Below are positions 40,880-48,950 of a stretch of DNA of 64,000 bases, piece by piece. How positions within the stretch are numbered: position 1 is the stretch's first letter; each line of letters begins with the position of its first letter. Origin of the DNA: G038396625 sp038396625. GTDB lineage: Bacteria; Bacillota; Clostridia; Peptostreptococcales; Thermotaleaceae. The notes below the pieces were generated by a model. The model worked only from the letters and a program-made list of their open reading frames with translations. It did no database searches and had not been told where the DNA came from. Made by a program: the position numbers and the translations under genes. The stretch spans positions 1,798,001 through 1,862,000 of the forward strand of contig CP121688.1 of NCBI GenBank assembly GCA_038396625.1, written 5' to 3'.

Positions 40880-41575
40880 ATGTCATACATCAAGGATAAT
40901 ATCATGAATTTAAGAAAGCAGGTTGCAGACACCTGTAACAAGATTGGAAGAAATACTGAAGATATTCAAATTATAGGTGTAACCAAAACAATAGATTCAG
41001 ATAGGATGAGCGAAGCTATTCAATGTGGCATGACCGACGTAGGAGAAAACAAAGTGCAAGAGATTATAAACAAATATGACATTGTATCTCCTGTACATTG
41101 GCATATGATTGGTCATCTACAAACGAATAAGGTTAAGTATATAATTGATAAGGTAAAATTAATACATTCTTTAGATAGAATAACTTTGGCTAAGGAAATA
41201 AATAAACGTGCAAAGCAGCATAATCTCATTATTGAAACTCTGGTACAGGTGAATGTTGCACAAGAAGATACAAAATTTGGATTGAATTGCAATGAAGTAA
41301 ATGATTTTATCGATCAAGTGCAGGAGATGGAGAATATTAAAATTAGTGGATTTATGACGATTGCACCTTATGTAGAAAATCCAGAAGATGTGCGACAATA
41401 TTTTAAGAGATTAAAATCAATGTTTGAAGAAGTAAAATCAAAAAAAATGCGAGGCGTTGAAATGAAGTATTTATCTATGGGTATGACAAATGATTTTCAA
41501 ATTGCTATTGAAGAAGGATCAAATATGATTCGAGTAGGTACAGGTATTTTTGGTAAGAGGAATTATTCAAAGTAA
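40880..41575 (+). CDS. ylmE: YggS/YlmE family pyridoxal-phosphate-binding protein
   Basis: A 231-residue PLP-homeostasis protein of the YggS/PLPBP family. The fold is like the N-terminal barrel of alanine racemase, with the PLP lysine in the early GVTKTI segment (about 34-39). Other conserved parts are DVGENKVQEI, WHMIGHLQTNK, VNVAQEDTKFG and LSMGMTNDFQIAIEEGSNMIRVG. Family members bind PLP without known enzymatic activity and affect amino acid and vitamin B6 balance. It begins the conserved group ylmE-sepF-ylmG-ylmH-divIVA. GAAGGAGGAG at 40863-40872 is the ribosome binding site. Confidence 0.95.
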   Translation: MSYIKDNIMNLRKQVADTCNKIGRNTEDIQIIGVTKTIDSDRMSEAIQCGMTDVGENKVQEIINKYDIVSPVHWHMIGHLQTNKVKYIIDKVKLIHSLDRITLAKEINKRAKQHNLIIETLVQVNVAQEDTKFGLNCNEVNDFIDQVQEMENIKISGFMTIAPYVENPEDVRQYFKRLKSMFEEVKSKKMRGVEMKYLSMGMTNDFQIAIEEGSNMIRVGTGIFGKRNYSK

Positions 41576-41595
41576 GGGTTAAAGGGGGAAGTATT

Positions 41596-42036
41596 ATGAC
41601 AGGTAAATTTATGGATAAAGTAAAATATTTTATGGGTTTGGACGACTATTATGAAGAAGAAGAAGAGGAAAGTGTAGAAACAGCTATTGAAGAAGACAGT
41701 CTTACCCCAATAGCAAGCAAAAAAAATAAGGTTGTCAATATTCATACAACAATGCAAATGAAAGTTGTACTTTATGAGCCTACTGAATTTGAAGAAACAC
41801 CTGGCATTGTAGATAATCTTAAGAATAGAAAACCTGTTATTATAAATTTGGAGAGTCTAGACCAAGATTTAGCAAAAAAAATCTTTGATTTTTTAAGTGG
41901 AGCAATATATGCTTTGGATGGAAATATTCAAAAAGTATCCAAGGGTATCTTTATTCTGGCTCCTAATAATGTGGATATAGCAGGGAATATTAATGAAGAA
42001 CTAAAAAACAAAGGAATTTTCCCATGGCAAAAATAA
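41596..42036 (+). CDS. sepF: Cell division protein SepF
   Basis: SepF binds the membrane through an N-terminal amphipathic helix (TGKFMDKVKYFMGLDD), polymerises into rings and tethers FtsZ through its C-terminal tail. The 146-residue protein has an acidic linker (about 19-40) and the SepF core starting KVVLYEPTEFEE, with RKPVIINLESLD, DFLSGAIYALDGNIQKV and FILAPNNVDI. With no ftsA next to ftsZ in this window, SepF is the likely main FtsZ anchor. AAGGGGGAAG is upstream. Confidence 0.95.
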   Translation: MTGKFMDKVKYFMGLDDYYEEEEEESVETAIEEDSLTPIASKKNKVVNIHTTMQMKVVLYEPTEFEETPGIVDNLKNRKPVIINLESLDQDLAKKIFDFLSGAIYALDGNIQKVSKGIFILAPNNVDIAGNINEELKNKGIFPWQK

Positions 42037-42054
42037 CATAATGGTGGTGGAAAA

Positions 42055-42318
42055 ATGTGGATTATTAGAGAATCAGTAGATTATTTTTTTAAAGTTTTAG
42101 ATTTTTTGATTATTGCAAGAATTATTTTATCTTGGATAAACCCTAATCCTAATAGTAATCTAACGAGATTACTGTATCAATTAACAGAACCAATTCTAGC
42201 GCCTTTTCGCAACTTATTGTTCAAATTTGGCTTAGGTGGAGGTATGGTAGATTTTTCACCTATTTTAGCGGTTTTTGCTTTGAATATTATTAGAACTTTT
42301 GTTTTAACTTTGATCTAG
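42055..42318 (+). CDS. ylmG: YggT/YlmG family membrane protein
   Basis: An 87-residue membrane protein with two hydrophobic segments (about 9-27 and 63-86) around the conserved RIILSWINPNPNSNLTRLLYQLTEPILAPFR. The family occurs from bacteria to chloroplasts and is implicated in membrane or nucleoid organisation and division; its biochemical role is unresolved. It lies between sepF and ylmH in the conserved order. Confidence 0.93.
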   Translation: MWIIRESVDYFFKVLDFLIIARIILSWINPNPNSNLTRLLYQLTEPILAPFRNLLFKFGLGGGMVDFSPILAVFALNIIRTFVLTLI

Positions 42319-42331
42319 GAAGCGTGATATT

Positions 42332-43120
42332 TTGCTTAATAAAGAAGTCCTTACAAAACATATCAAAAATTATGAAAATCAACAGCTTACGGCAAGAATT
42401 ATAGATAAGGCAGAAAGTGTTTTGAAGAATTATACAGTATGCTATACGGATTTTTATGACCCCTATCAAATTGCTTTAGGTACTTCTGTATTAGATAACA
42501 TTCCAGATATAAAGTATTTGGTAACAGGTGGATATAAAAAAGCTGAAAGGCAAATAATCATAATTTATCCTGCGTTTATGGAGAGTAAAGAAGTAGATAT
42601 TCCTATGATAATATTAAACATCCAAGGCAGGTTTGCAAAGCAAGACTTGACCCATAGAGATTTTTTGGGAGCAATATTAGGATTAGGTTTAAAAAGAGAA
42701 AAAGTTGGCGATATCTTAGTAGGAGAAGGACAAGCCAATATTGTTATATTTGAGGAATTGTGGGATTATATACAATTTAATTTAGATAAAGTATCAAATT
42801 ATAAAGTTAATATACAAAAAATTACCACTGAAGACATGATTGAAGTGGAAGAAAATTTTAAACGAATTCAAGCTACAGCACCATCGTTAAGATTAGATGT
42901 TATTGTCAGTATTGGATTTGGTGAATCTAGGAATACCTTGTCTAAGTTGATTAAAAACGATAATGTAAAAGTAAATTGGCAGCCAATCAATCAATCTTCT
43001 TATATAGTATCTGAAGGAGATGTAATATCTTTTAGAGGAAAAGGACGAATTATATTAGAGCAGATAGGTGCTAAGACTAAAAAAGATAGATACAAAATTA
43101 CAGTTAAAAAATTGATTTAA
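42332..43120 (+). CDS. ylmH: S4-domain RNA-binding protein YlmH
   Basis: A 262-residue protein of the YlmH family. The N-terminal region contains VLTKHIKNYENQQ, then LVTGGYKKAERQ and HRDFLGAILGLGLKREKVGDI. A C-terminal S4 RNA-binding domain (about 183-245) has LRLDVIVSIGFGESRNTLSKLIKNDNVKVN. In Bacillus subtilis YlmH binds stalled 50S subunits and contributes to ribosome-associated quality control; note that rqcH, the central gene of that pathway, is also in this window at 48927-50714. The start is TTG 42332 with AGGAAGCGTG. Confidence 0.93.
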   Translation: MLNKEVLTKHIKNYENQQLTARIIDKAESVLKNYTVCYTDFYDPYQIALGTSVLDNIPDIKYLVTGGYKKAERQIIIIYPAFMESKEVDIPMIILNIQGRFAKQDLTHRDFLGAILGLGLKREKVGDILVGEGQANIVIFEELWDYIQFNLDKVSNYKVNIQKITTEDMIEVEENFKRIQATAPSLRLDVIVSIGFGESRNTLSKLIKNDNVKVNWQPINQSSYIVSEGDVISFRGKGRIILEQIGAKTKKDRYKITVKKLI

Positions 43121-43133
43121 GGGAGGGAGTAAG

Positions 43134-43667
43134 ATGATTACACCGTTAGATATTCAAAATAAAGAATTTAAAAAAGCGATGAGAGGTTATAAAGAAAATG
43201 AAGTAGACGAATTCTTGGACAAAGTTATTACGGATTATGAGAAATTATATAAAGAAAATATAGAACTCAAAGATAAAATTACATTGCTCAATGAGCAAAT
43301 TGAAAAATATGCTAATTTAGAAAAAACTCTGAACAATACATTGTTGGTAGCACAAAGTACTGCAGAGGAAGTAGGGGCGAATGCCCGAAAAAAGGCAGAA
43401 CTTATCATCAAAGAGGCTGAAATGAAGGCTGTTAAAATTATGGATGATGCCAATAATTCCGTTGAAAAAATAAAACAAGCACATGAAGAAGAAAAAAAAC
43501 AATTACATATTTTTAAGACAAGGTTTAAAACCCTATTGGAATCCCAATTAGAAGCTGTTACAAAAAGCTGTGGGGATATTATAGATAAGCAACCGGATGA
43601 CAGAGAAGTTCATATGCAAATGTTTCAAGAGGAAGATTATAATATAGTCGATGAAAAAGAAGTGTAA
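43134..43667 (+). CDS. divIVA: Septum site-determining/polar protein DivIVA
   Basis: DivIVA is a coiled-coil protein that recognises curved membrane at poles and septa and recruits partners in division and sporulation. The 177-residue protein has the conserved N-terminal lipid-binding domain (TPLDIQNKEFKKAMRGYKENEVDEFLDKV), a first coiled coil (about 28-75), and a longer second one (about 75-150) rich in Ala, Glu and Lys. The last about 25 residues are acidic. The ribosome binding site is GGGAGGGAG. It ends the ylmE-divIVA operon; the usual neighbour ileS is not present. Confidence 0.94.
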   Translation: MITPLDIQNKEFKKAMRGYKENEVDEFLDKVITDYEKLYKENIELKDKITLLNEQIEKYANLEKTLNNTLLVAQSTAEEVGANARKKAELIIKEAEMKAVKIMDDANNSVEKIKQAHEEEKKQLHIFKTRFKTLLESQLEAVTKSCGDIIDKQPDDREVHMQMFQEEDYNIVDEKEV

Positions 43668-43762
43668 GTTAAATAGAATAAAATGCCATATAGGCGGTAT
43701 CGTTTCTGTAGCATTGAGTGCAAAGTATCAAAATTAGATCACAATTTGCTTTATAATACAAG

Positions 43763-43790
43763 TCCTCGTCTTATTAAACGAGGATTTTCA
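43763..43790 (+). terminator. Terminator after divIVA
   Basis: TCCTCGT (43763-43769) pairs with ACGAGGA (43778-43784), followed by TTTTCATTTT. Confidence 0.75.
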
Positions 43791-43993
43791 TTTTAGAAAA
43801 AGAGAATGCATTTGATATAAAAAAATCCTCTACAAAGCATAAAAGATGTCAAAATAAAGCATCATTTAGAATTTGCTATATAAAAATAGAGAAATCTAAA
43901 AGATTATGTAAATTTCCCAGGCAATAGTATAAAATAGACAGGAGAATAATATCCAATCATTTTATAGAAAGTACAATCGTGGTAAGAATAAAG

Positions 43994-44021
43994 TTGACAG
44001 GTGGAGAATTAAAGTTATAAT
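43994..44021 (+). promoter_or_regulatory. Consensus sigma-A promoter for mtnN
   Basis: TTGACA (43994-43999), 16 bases, TATAAT (44016-44021); both hexamers are perfect. The start would be near 44028, giving a leader of about 24 bases with GGAGGG just before the gene. Confidence 0.8.
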
Positions 44022-44051
44022 AAAGTAGAAAATAAGTATGGAGGGAAAAAA

Positions 44052-44753
44052 ATGAATAGAATTGGTATTATTGGAGCAATGGATGAAGAAGTAGCTATTT
44101 TAAAAGAAAAAATGCAGCTAGAAAAAAAGGTATCCTCTGCTGGTATGGAATTTTACCAAGGGAGATTATTAGACAAGGAAGTAGTTATTGTCAGAAGTGG
44201 TATTGGAAAGGTTAACGCTGCTATCTGCACACAAATTTTAATTAGTAATTTTCAAATAAATAGTGTAATTAATACCGGTGTAGCAGGGGCAATTTATGAA
44301 GAACTTGAAGTCGGTGATCTTGTTATTTCTACAGATGTTATTGAACATGACTTTGATGTAACAGGTTTCGGTGGATATAAATTAGGACAAATTCCACGGA
44401 TGGAAGAATATATTTTTAAGGCAGATGGAAAACTTATAGAAGCAGCTTCAACAGCTATTGAACATAAAACTTTAGGACATAAAGTGTTTGTGGGTAGAAT
44501 TCTATCTGGAGATATATTCGTAGCAAGTCCTGAAAAGAAAGATTTTTTATGGAAAGAATTTAAAGGCTATTGTACTGAAATGGAAGGAGCATCTATTGGA
44601 CATACATGTTATGTAAATAATATTCCTTTTGTGATTATTCGAGCTATGTCGGATAAGGCAGATGGAACGGCACATGTGAATTTTAATGAGTTTGTAGATG
44701 AAGCAGTCAATAATTCAGTGGCAATCGTATTAGATATGTTAAAACATCTGTAG
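44052..44753 (+). CDS. mtnN: 5'-methylthioadenosine/S-adenosylhomocysteine nucleosidase
   Basis: MtnN (Pfs) cleaves methylthioadenosine and S-adenosylhomocysteine to adenine and the thioribose derivative, removing products that inhibit methyltransferases. The 233-residue protein has the family motifs IGAMDEEVAIL, GIGKVNAAICTQ, NTGVAGA, the purine-binding MEGASIGHTCY and the catalytic aspartate in AMSDKADG. It is expressed from a consensus promoter, probably together with the DAHP synthase that follows. Confidence 0.95.
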   Translation: MNRIGIIGAMDEEVAILKEKMQLEKKVSSAGMEFYQGRLLDKEVVIVRSGIGKVNAAICTQILISNFQINSVINTGVAGAIYEELEVGDLVISTDVIEHDFDVTGFGGYKLGQIPRMEEYIFKADGKLIEAASTAIEHKTLGHKVFVGRILSGDIFVASPEKKDFLWKEFKGYCTEMEGASIGHTCYVNNIPFVIIRAMSDKADGTAHVNFNEFVDEAVNNSVAIVLDMLKHL

Positions 44754-44769
44754 ATAAAGGATGTGTAGA

Positions 44770-45588
44770 ATGGAAGTTAGAATGATAGGAAAACAGAATG
44801 GTGACAAAACTAAAATAATGGTTAAAGATGTAGAACTTGGAGGTCAAGAATTAGTTTTGATTGCCGGACCTTGTGCAATAGAAAGTGAAAAACAGATCCT
44901 AGATACTGCTGTTGCTATGAAAAAAGCAGGAGCAAAGATCCTTCGAGGGGGAGCCTTTAAGCCTAGAACTTCTCCTTATTCCTTTCAAGGATTAGGGGAA
45001 GAAGGATTACAATATATTTATAAAGCTGGTCAAATAACAGATATGCCTGTTATTTCTGAAGTTATGGATACTAGAGATGTGGAAACGGTCTATAAATATG
45101 TAGATATTTTACAAATCGGATCAAGAAATATGCAAAACTACAGCTTGCTAAAAGAAGTAGGCAAGACAGACAAACCCGTGATGTTAAAAAGGGGGATGGC
45201 AGCAAGTATAGAGGATTGGTTATTAGCTGCAGAGTATATTGCTTATGAAGGAAATAGAAATATTATTTTATGTGAGAGAGGGATTAGAACCTTTGAAACG
45301 TATACGAGAAATACATTAGATTTGATGGCTGTACCAATTGTCAAACAGCATACCCACTTACCAGTTTTTGTTGATCCTAGTCATGGCACTGGAAGAAGAG
45401 AGCTGATTGAATCTGCAGCAATTGCAGCAGTGGCTGTCGGTGCCAATGGTTTAATGATAGAAGTGCATCCATGTCCTTGTGATGCATTATCTGACGGTAT
45501 ACAGTCTATTAACTTCAATGATTTTGAAAAATTGTCAAAGAAATTGCTTATGCTACAAACCTGTTTAGACACCATAAAAGAAATATAA
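44770..45588 (+). CDS. aroF: 3-deoxy-7-phosphoheptulonate synthase, short type I-beta form
   Basis: DAHP synthase condenses phosphoenolpyruvate and erythrose-4-phosphate, the first step of the shikimate pathway. The 272-residue barrel shows IAGPCAIES, LRGGAFKPRTSPYSFQG, IGSRNMQN, MLKRGMAASIEDW, LCERGIRTFE, and VDPSHGTGRRELI, the last with metal-binding residues. It lacks the N-terminal ferredoxin-like regulatory domain of about 70 residues found in some relatives, so feedback control of that kind would be absent. I choose ATG 44770 with AAAGGATG upstream; ATG 44761 and 44782 are in frame. No other aromatic pathway gene is nearby. Confidence 0.93.
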   Translation: MEVRMIGKQNGDKTKIMVKDVELGGQELVLIAGPCAIESEKQILDTAVAMKKAGAKILRGGAFKPRTSPYSFQGLGEEGLQYIYKAGQITDMPVISEVMDTRDVETVYKYVDILQIGSRNMQNYSLLKEVGKTDKPVMLKRGMAASIEDWLLAAEYIAYEGNRNIILCERGIRTFETYTRNTLDLMAVPIVKQHTHLPVFVDPSHGTGRRELIESAAIAAVAVGANGLMIEVHPCPCDALSDGIQSINFNDFEKLSKKLLMLQTCLDTIKEI

Positions 45589-45606
45589 ACAATAAACTAT
45601 TTGGAT

Positions 45607-45645
45607 AAAGAATAGCCGTATTTTAATATACTTGCTATTCTTTTT
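45607..45645 (+). terminator. Terminator after the DAHP synthase gene
   Basis: AAAGAATAGC (45607-45616) pairs with GCTATTCTTT (45634-45643) in a hairpin with a long AT-rich loop; T continues to 45645. Confidence 0.75.
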
Positions 45646-45833
45646 AAATTGGAAGAAAATGATCGCTCAAACATGCATAAGAATAACTAACAGCAAAAAA
45701 ACAGCACAAATGAGATATTCATAAAAATGTTCATGTTATTTGTAGAAGAAATAGGGAAAAATAGTTATAATGGGATATTCGATTGGAAGCTTAGAGAAAG
45801 AAAAAATATTATCTTTAAAATGGGGGAATAATA

Positions 45834-46112
45834 GTGGTTGAAAAACGTCTTTTCAATATTGAAAAAAAATTAGAAAAGGTTTCTCAGGATTTAGAAAAAG
45901 CTAAAATAGCAGAGTATGTTGATATTTTGAATAATCCAAAAAGATTAATATACATTAATTTTATTGGAGGACTAGCTAGAGGTCTTGGAACAGCTGTAGG
46001 ACTTACTGTTTTAGCAGGAATATTGTTTTATATGCTCAAAAAAACTGTAAACTTACCTTTGATAGGGCAATATATTGCTGATTTATTAGATATTGTTGAA
46101 AACTATAGATAA
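45834..46112 (+). CDS. DUF5665 family small membrane protein
   Basis: A 92-residue protein with a charged helical N-terminus (EKRLFNIEKKLEKVSQDLEKA), a glycine-rich membrane segment (NFIGGLARGLGTAVGLTVLAGILFYML split at about 44-68), and a short hydrophobic tail. It fits the DUF5665 proteins of Clostridia; function unknown. The start is GTG 45834 with GGGGGAA at 45822-45828. yteA follows after 14 bases, so the two are cotranscribed. Confidence 0.78.
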   Translation: MVEKRLFNIEKKLEKVSQDLEKAKIAEYVDILNNPKRLIYINFIGGLARGLGTAVGLTVLAGILFYMLKKTVNLPLIGQYIADLLDIVENYR

Positions 46113-46126
46113 AGGAGGCCTAGCAC

Positions 46127-46801
46127 TTGAATGAAGATAAACTAAATTATTTTAAAAACCAATTGTTACAAGAAAAAGAAGATGCATTAAAAACCTTAGA
46201 TAGAATGAATGAAAATGAGCCTAATGCTTCATTACAAGAATACTATGATGAACTATCCGTATACGATAATCATCCTGCAGATATTGCTACAGAGACATTT
46301 GAAATGGAAATGAATTTTAATCTAAAAAATAATGAGATACTACATTTAGAAGAAATTGAAGATGCATTGAAAAGAATTGAAGCAGGAAAATATGGGAAAT
46401 GTATTACCTGTGGAAAAGAGATCAATGAAGAACGACTTGAAATTTTACCCACTGCAGCAGAATGTATAAGCTGCGAAAGAAATAATTTGTCTATTGATGA
46501 AGAAATGATTACAAGACCTGTTGAGGAAGAAGTACTATATCCTCCTTATGGAAGAACTTTTAAAGATGATGATGAGGATTATAATGGTTTTGATGGTGAA
46601 GATGCATGGCAGGAAGTTGCTAGATTTAATAAAACGGATGCACATAATATGGCACTAGATTGGTACGATAATAATATGTATGACGAAAATGTATCAGGTG
46701 CCATAGAGTATGTGGATAATATCAGTAATGAATTCTATATAGGACAGCTTGAAGATGAGGAGAGAAAAGATATTCCTGATCATCAAAGAAAGAAAAAGTA
46801 A
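46127..46801 (+). CDS. yteA: YteA family protein, TraR/DksA-type zinc finger
   Basis: A 224-residue protein with a helical N-terminal region and a DksA/TraR-type C4 zinc finger, CITCGKEINEERLEILPTAAECISC (four cysteines, about 92-116 in all), followed by an acidic tail with RPVEEEVLYPPYGRTF and DGEDAWQEVARFN, which is typical of the YteA sporulation-associated family. DksA relatives bind the secondary channel of RNA polymerase; whether YteA does so is not known to me. The start is TTG 46127 with AAAGGAGG at 46111-46118. Confidence 0.9.
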   Translation: MNEDKLNYFKNQLLQEKEDALKTLDRMNENEPNASLQEYYDELSVYDNHPADIATETFEMEMNFNLKNNEILHLEEIEDALKRIEAGKYGKCITCGKEINEERLEILPTAAECISCERNNLSIDEEMITRPVEEEVLYPPYGRTFKDDDEDYNGFDGEDAWQEVARFNKTDAHNMALDWYDNNMYDENVSGAIEYVDNISNEFYIGQLEDEERKDIPDHQRKKK

Positions 46802-46808
46802 TGAATAG

Positions 46809-46835
46809 AAAGTGGAGCAATGCTTCACTTTTTTA
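46809..46835 (+). terminator. Terminator after yteA
   Basis: AAAGTGGAGC pairs with GCTTCACTTT (one G-U), short loop, followed by a T-run. Confidence 0.8.
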
Positions 46836-46845
46836 TTATAAATTA

Positions 46846-46854
46846 TGGTATAAT
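46846..46854 (+). promoter_or_regulatory. Extended -10 promoter before lspA
   Basis: TGGTATAAT is a perfect extended -10 (TGnTATAAT). No good -35 is visible because the yteA terminator lies there. The start would be near 46861. Confidence 0.55.
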
Positions 46855-46895
46855 CAAATAGATATCTAGACGGAGGAGGGAGGTAATGGCTTAAA

Positions 46896-47336
46896 ATGAG
46901 CTATATGCTTATCGTGTTTGTAATTATTTTAGACCAATTGTCAAAATATCTGATATACAGTCGTTTTGCAGTACATGAATCTATACCGATTATCAAGAAT
47001 TTTTTTCATCTTACCTATGTACAAAATATGGGAGCAGCATTTGGTATATTACAAAACCAAAAGGGTTTTTTTATTTTTATGACACTCTTTGTAATTTCAG
47101 GAATTTTTCTATTCGTTCACAGACAAAATAATATACATAAAGTGGCAGTATACAGTTTAAGCATGATTGTAGCAGGAGCAATAGGAAATTTTATTGACAG
47201 AGTAAGATTAGGCTATGTTGTGGACTTTTTTGATTTTAGAATATGGCCTGTCTTTAATATCGCAGATATTAGTATTGTTGTAGGAGCGATACTACTTTCT
47301 TATTATATTATTTTTTTAGATAGAGCTAGCAATTAG
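46896..47336 (+). CDS. lspA: Lipoprotein signal peptidase
   Basis: LspA is the aspartic membrane protease that cleaves the signal peptide of lipoproteins after Lgt has modified the cysteine. The 146-residue chain has four hydrophobic segments, the early ILDQLSKYLI, VQNMGAAFGIL, and the catalytic pair region GAIGNFIDRVRLGYVVDFFDF with NIADISIVVGA. It is followed by rluD, as in many Firmicutes. The start is ATG 46896; the strong AGGAGGGAGG lies slightly far upstream, and ATG 46905 is an alternative. Confidence 0.95.
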   Translation: MSYMLIVFVIILDQLSKYLIYSRFAVHESIPIIKNFFHLTYVQNMGAAFGILQNQKGFFIFMTLFVISGIFLFVHRQNNIHKVAVYSLSMIVAGAIGNFIDRVRLGYVVDFFDFRIWPVFNIADISIVVGAILLSYYIIFLDRASN

Positions 47337-47351
47337 AAAGGAAGAATTTTA

Positions 47352-48278
47352 TTGGATATTCAGACATTTGTTGTTGATGATATGGATGAAGAGAAAAGAC
47401 TAGACATATATTTATCAAATCAATTAGAGGATATGTCTAGAAGTTTTATACAAAAGCTAATAGACCAAGGAAGCGTTACCATTAATGGAGAAAAAAATAC
47501 ATTAAAAAAATACAAGGTTAAAGAAAATGATATTGTTGAAATAAAAATTCCTAAACCAAAGCAGCTAAAAGTTGAACCAGAAAATCTTCCACTGGATATT
47601 GTTTTTGAGGATGAAGATTTACTGGTTGTGAACAAACCCCAAGGGATGGTTGTACATCCTGCACCAGGAAATTATCATGGTACTTTAGTGAATGCTTTAT
47701 TATATCATTGTACTACTTTATCTTCAATTAATGGCGTAATTCGACCGGGCATCGTGCATAGAATTGATAAAGATACCAGTGGACTCCTTATGGTGGCGAA
47801 AAATGATAAAGCCCATCAGAGTCTTGCAGCTCAATTAAAAGAACATTCCATTAACAGAATTTATATTGCTTTAGTGCATGGTAATATTAAAGAAGAGCAA
47901 GGAACCATTCATACATTGATCGGGAGACATCCAAATGATCGATTAAAAATGGCTGTTGTACAGAAAAATGGAAAAGAATCTATTACTCATTTCTCTGTAT
48001 TAAAAAGATTTGGAGAATATACATTGATACAAGCAAAGTTGGAAACAGGAAGAACCCATCAGATAAGAGTGCATATGGCCTATATTCATCATCCATTAGT
48101 AGGAGATCCTGTATATGGGCCTAAAAATCAAAAATTTCGTTTGCATGGGCAAGCACTTCATGCTCAGACACTAGGTTTTATTCATCCTAGAAAAGGAAGA
48201 TTAATGGAATTTAAAGCAGATTTACCCGATTATTTTAAAAAGCTATTAGAGGGATTAGATAATAATGGTAGACAATAG
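47352..48278 (+). CDS. rluD: RluA/RluD family pseudouridine synthase
   Basis: A pseudouridine synthase that modifies 23S rRNA. An N-terminal S4 domain (about 15-75, SRSFIQKLIDQGSVTINGE) is followed by the catalytic domain with VVNKPQGMVVHPAPG, GIVHRIDKDTSGL (catalytic Asp in the DKDTSGL motif), AALV-like ALVHGN, and ETGRTHQIRVHMAYIHHPLVGDPVYG. The length is 308 residues. In Bacillus subtilis ylyB holds the same position between lspA and pyrR. The exact target uridines cannot be read from sequence. The start is TTG 47352 with AAAGGAAG. Confidence 0.93.
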   Translation: MDIQTFVVDDMDEEKRLDIYLSNQLEDMSRSFIQKLIDQGSVTINGEKNTLKKYKVKENDIVEIKIPKPKQLKVEPENLPLDIVFEDEDLLVVNKPQGMVVHPAPGNYHGTLVNALLYHCTTLSSINGVIRPGIVHRIDKDTSGLLMVAKNDKAHQSLAAQLKEHSINRIYIALVHGNIKEEQGTIHTLIGRHPNDRLKMAVVQKNGKESITHFSVLKRFGEYTLIQAKLETGRTHQIRVHMAYIHHPLVGDPVYGPKNQKFRLHGQALHAQTLGFIHPRKGRLMEFKADLPDYFKKLLEGLDNNGRQ

Positions 48279-48346
48279 TGTTTACCTGTGTTAATCTATA
48301 GAAAATTATATTTTAAGCTAAAAGTTTTGCTAAAAGAGGTGAGTTT

Positions 48347-48886
48347 ATGAAGTTTAAGGCTAAAATTATGGATGAACAAGCAATACAAAGAGCCGTGACG
48401 AGGATTGCACATGAAATCATTGAAAGAAACAAAGGCGTAAAAGATATTATTTTAGTAGGAATAAAAACGAGAGGTGTACCTTTGGCTCAAAGATTAGTAG
48501 AAAAAATAGAATCAATAGAAAATCAAAAAGTAAAAGCTGGTACATTAGACATTACTTTATATAGAGATGATTTAAGCAAGCTAGATGATAATCCAATCAT
48601 TCATAGTACCAATATTGATTTTCAAATTGATAATCGTATTGTCATTTTAGTAGATGATGTCTTATACACTGGAAGAACTGTAAGAGCAGCAATGGATGCC
48701 ATAATGGATATTGGAAGGCCTCAAACAATACAACTGGCTGTTCTAATAGATAGAGGTCATAGAGAATTGCCTATTCGAGCAGATTTTGTAGGCAAAAATG
48801 TGCCAACGTCTAAAAATGAAGTTATTAACGTTCACTTTATGGAGACAGATCAGATCAATGATGTAACTATTAGTGAAATGGATTAA
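48347..48886 (+). CDS. pyrR: Bifunctional pyr operon regulator / uracil phosphoribosyltransferase PyrR
   Basis: PyrR binds pyr mRNA in response to uridine nucleotides and attenuates pyrimidine genes; it also has weak uracil phosphoribosyltransferase activity. The 179-residue protein has the PRPP-binding motif VILVDDVLYTGRTVRAAMDA, IIERNKGVKDIILVGIKTRG and LIDRGHRELPIRADFVGKN. In Bacillus it heads the pyr operon; here it is followed by a terminator and a minus-strand gene, so its targets must be elsewhere. AGAGGTGAG is the ribosome binding site. Confidence 0.95.
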   Translation: MKFKAKIMDEQAIQRAVTRIAHEIIERNKGVKDIILVGIKTRGVPLAQRLVEKIESIENQKVKAGTLDITLYRDDLSKLDDNPIIHSTNIDFQIDNRIVILVDDVLYTGRTVRAAMDAIMDIGRPQTIQLAVLIDRGHRELPIRADFVGKNVPTSKNEVINVHFMETDQINDVTISEMD

Positions 48887-48910
48887 GTAATATATTCAAA
48901 TGGATGCGAT

Positions 48911-48950
48911 AAAAATAAATCCCAGTCTAAATAGACTTGGATTTATTTTT
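48911..48950. terminator. Bidirectional terminator between pyrR and rqcH
   Basis: An 18-bp stem (48911-48928 with 48933-48950, one mismatch) has A-rich left and T-rich right flanks, so it can act in both directions. It overlaps the rqcH stop codon at 48927-48929. Confidence 0.85.

Larger units (their letters stand above)
43668..44051 (+). other. Gene-free stretch between divIVA and mtnN
   Basis: This holds the divIVA terminator (43763-43790) and the mtnN promoter (43994-44021). Between these the DNA is AT-rich with short imperfect repeats. I see no open frame with a ribosome binding site, no T-box signature and no tRNA. Confidence 0.6.

Noticed and set aside
43668..44051. T-box or other riboswitch after divIVA
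   Set aside because: No T-box core sequence, no antiterminator pair and no aminoacyl-tRNA synthetase gene downstream; only an ordinary terminator and promoter are seen.
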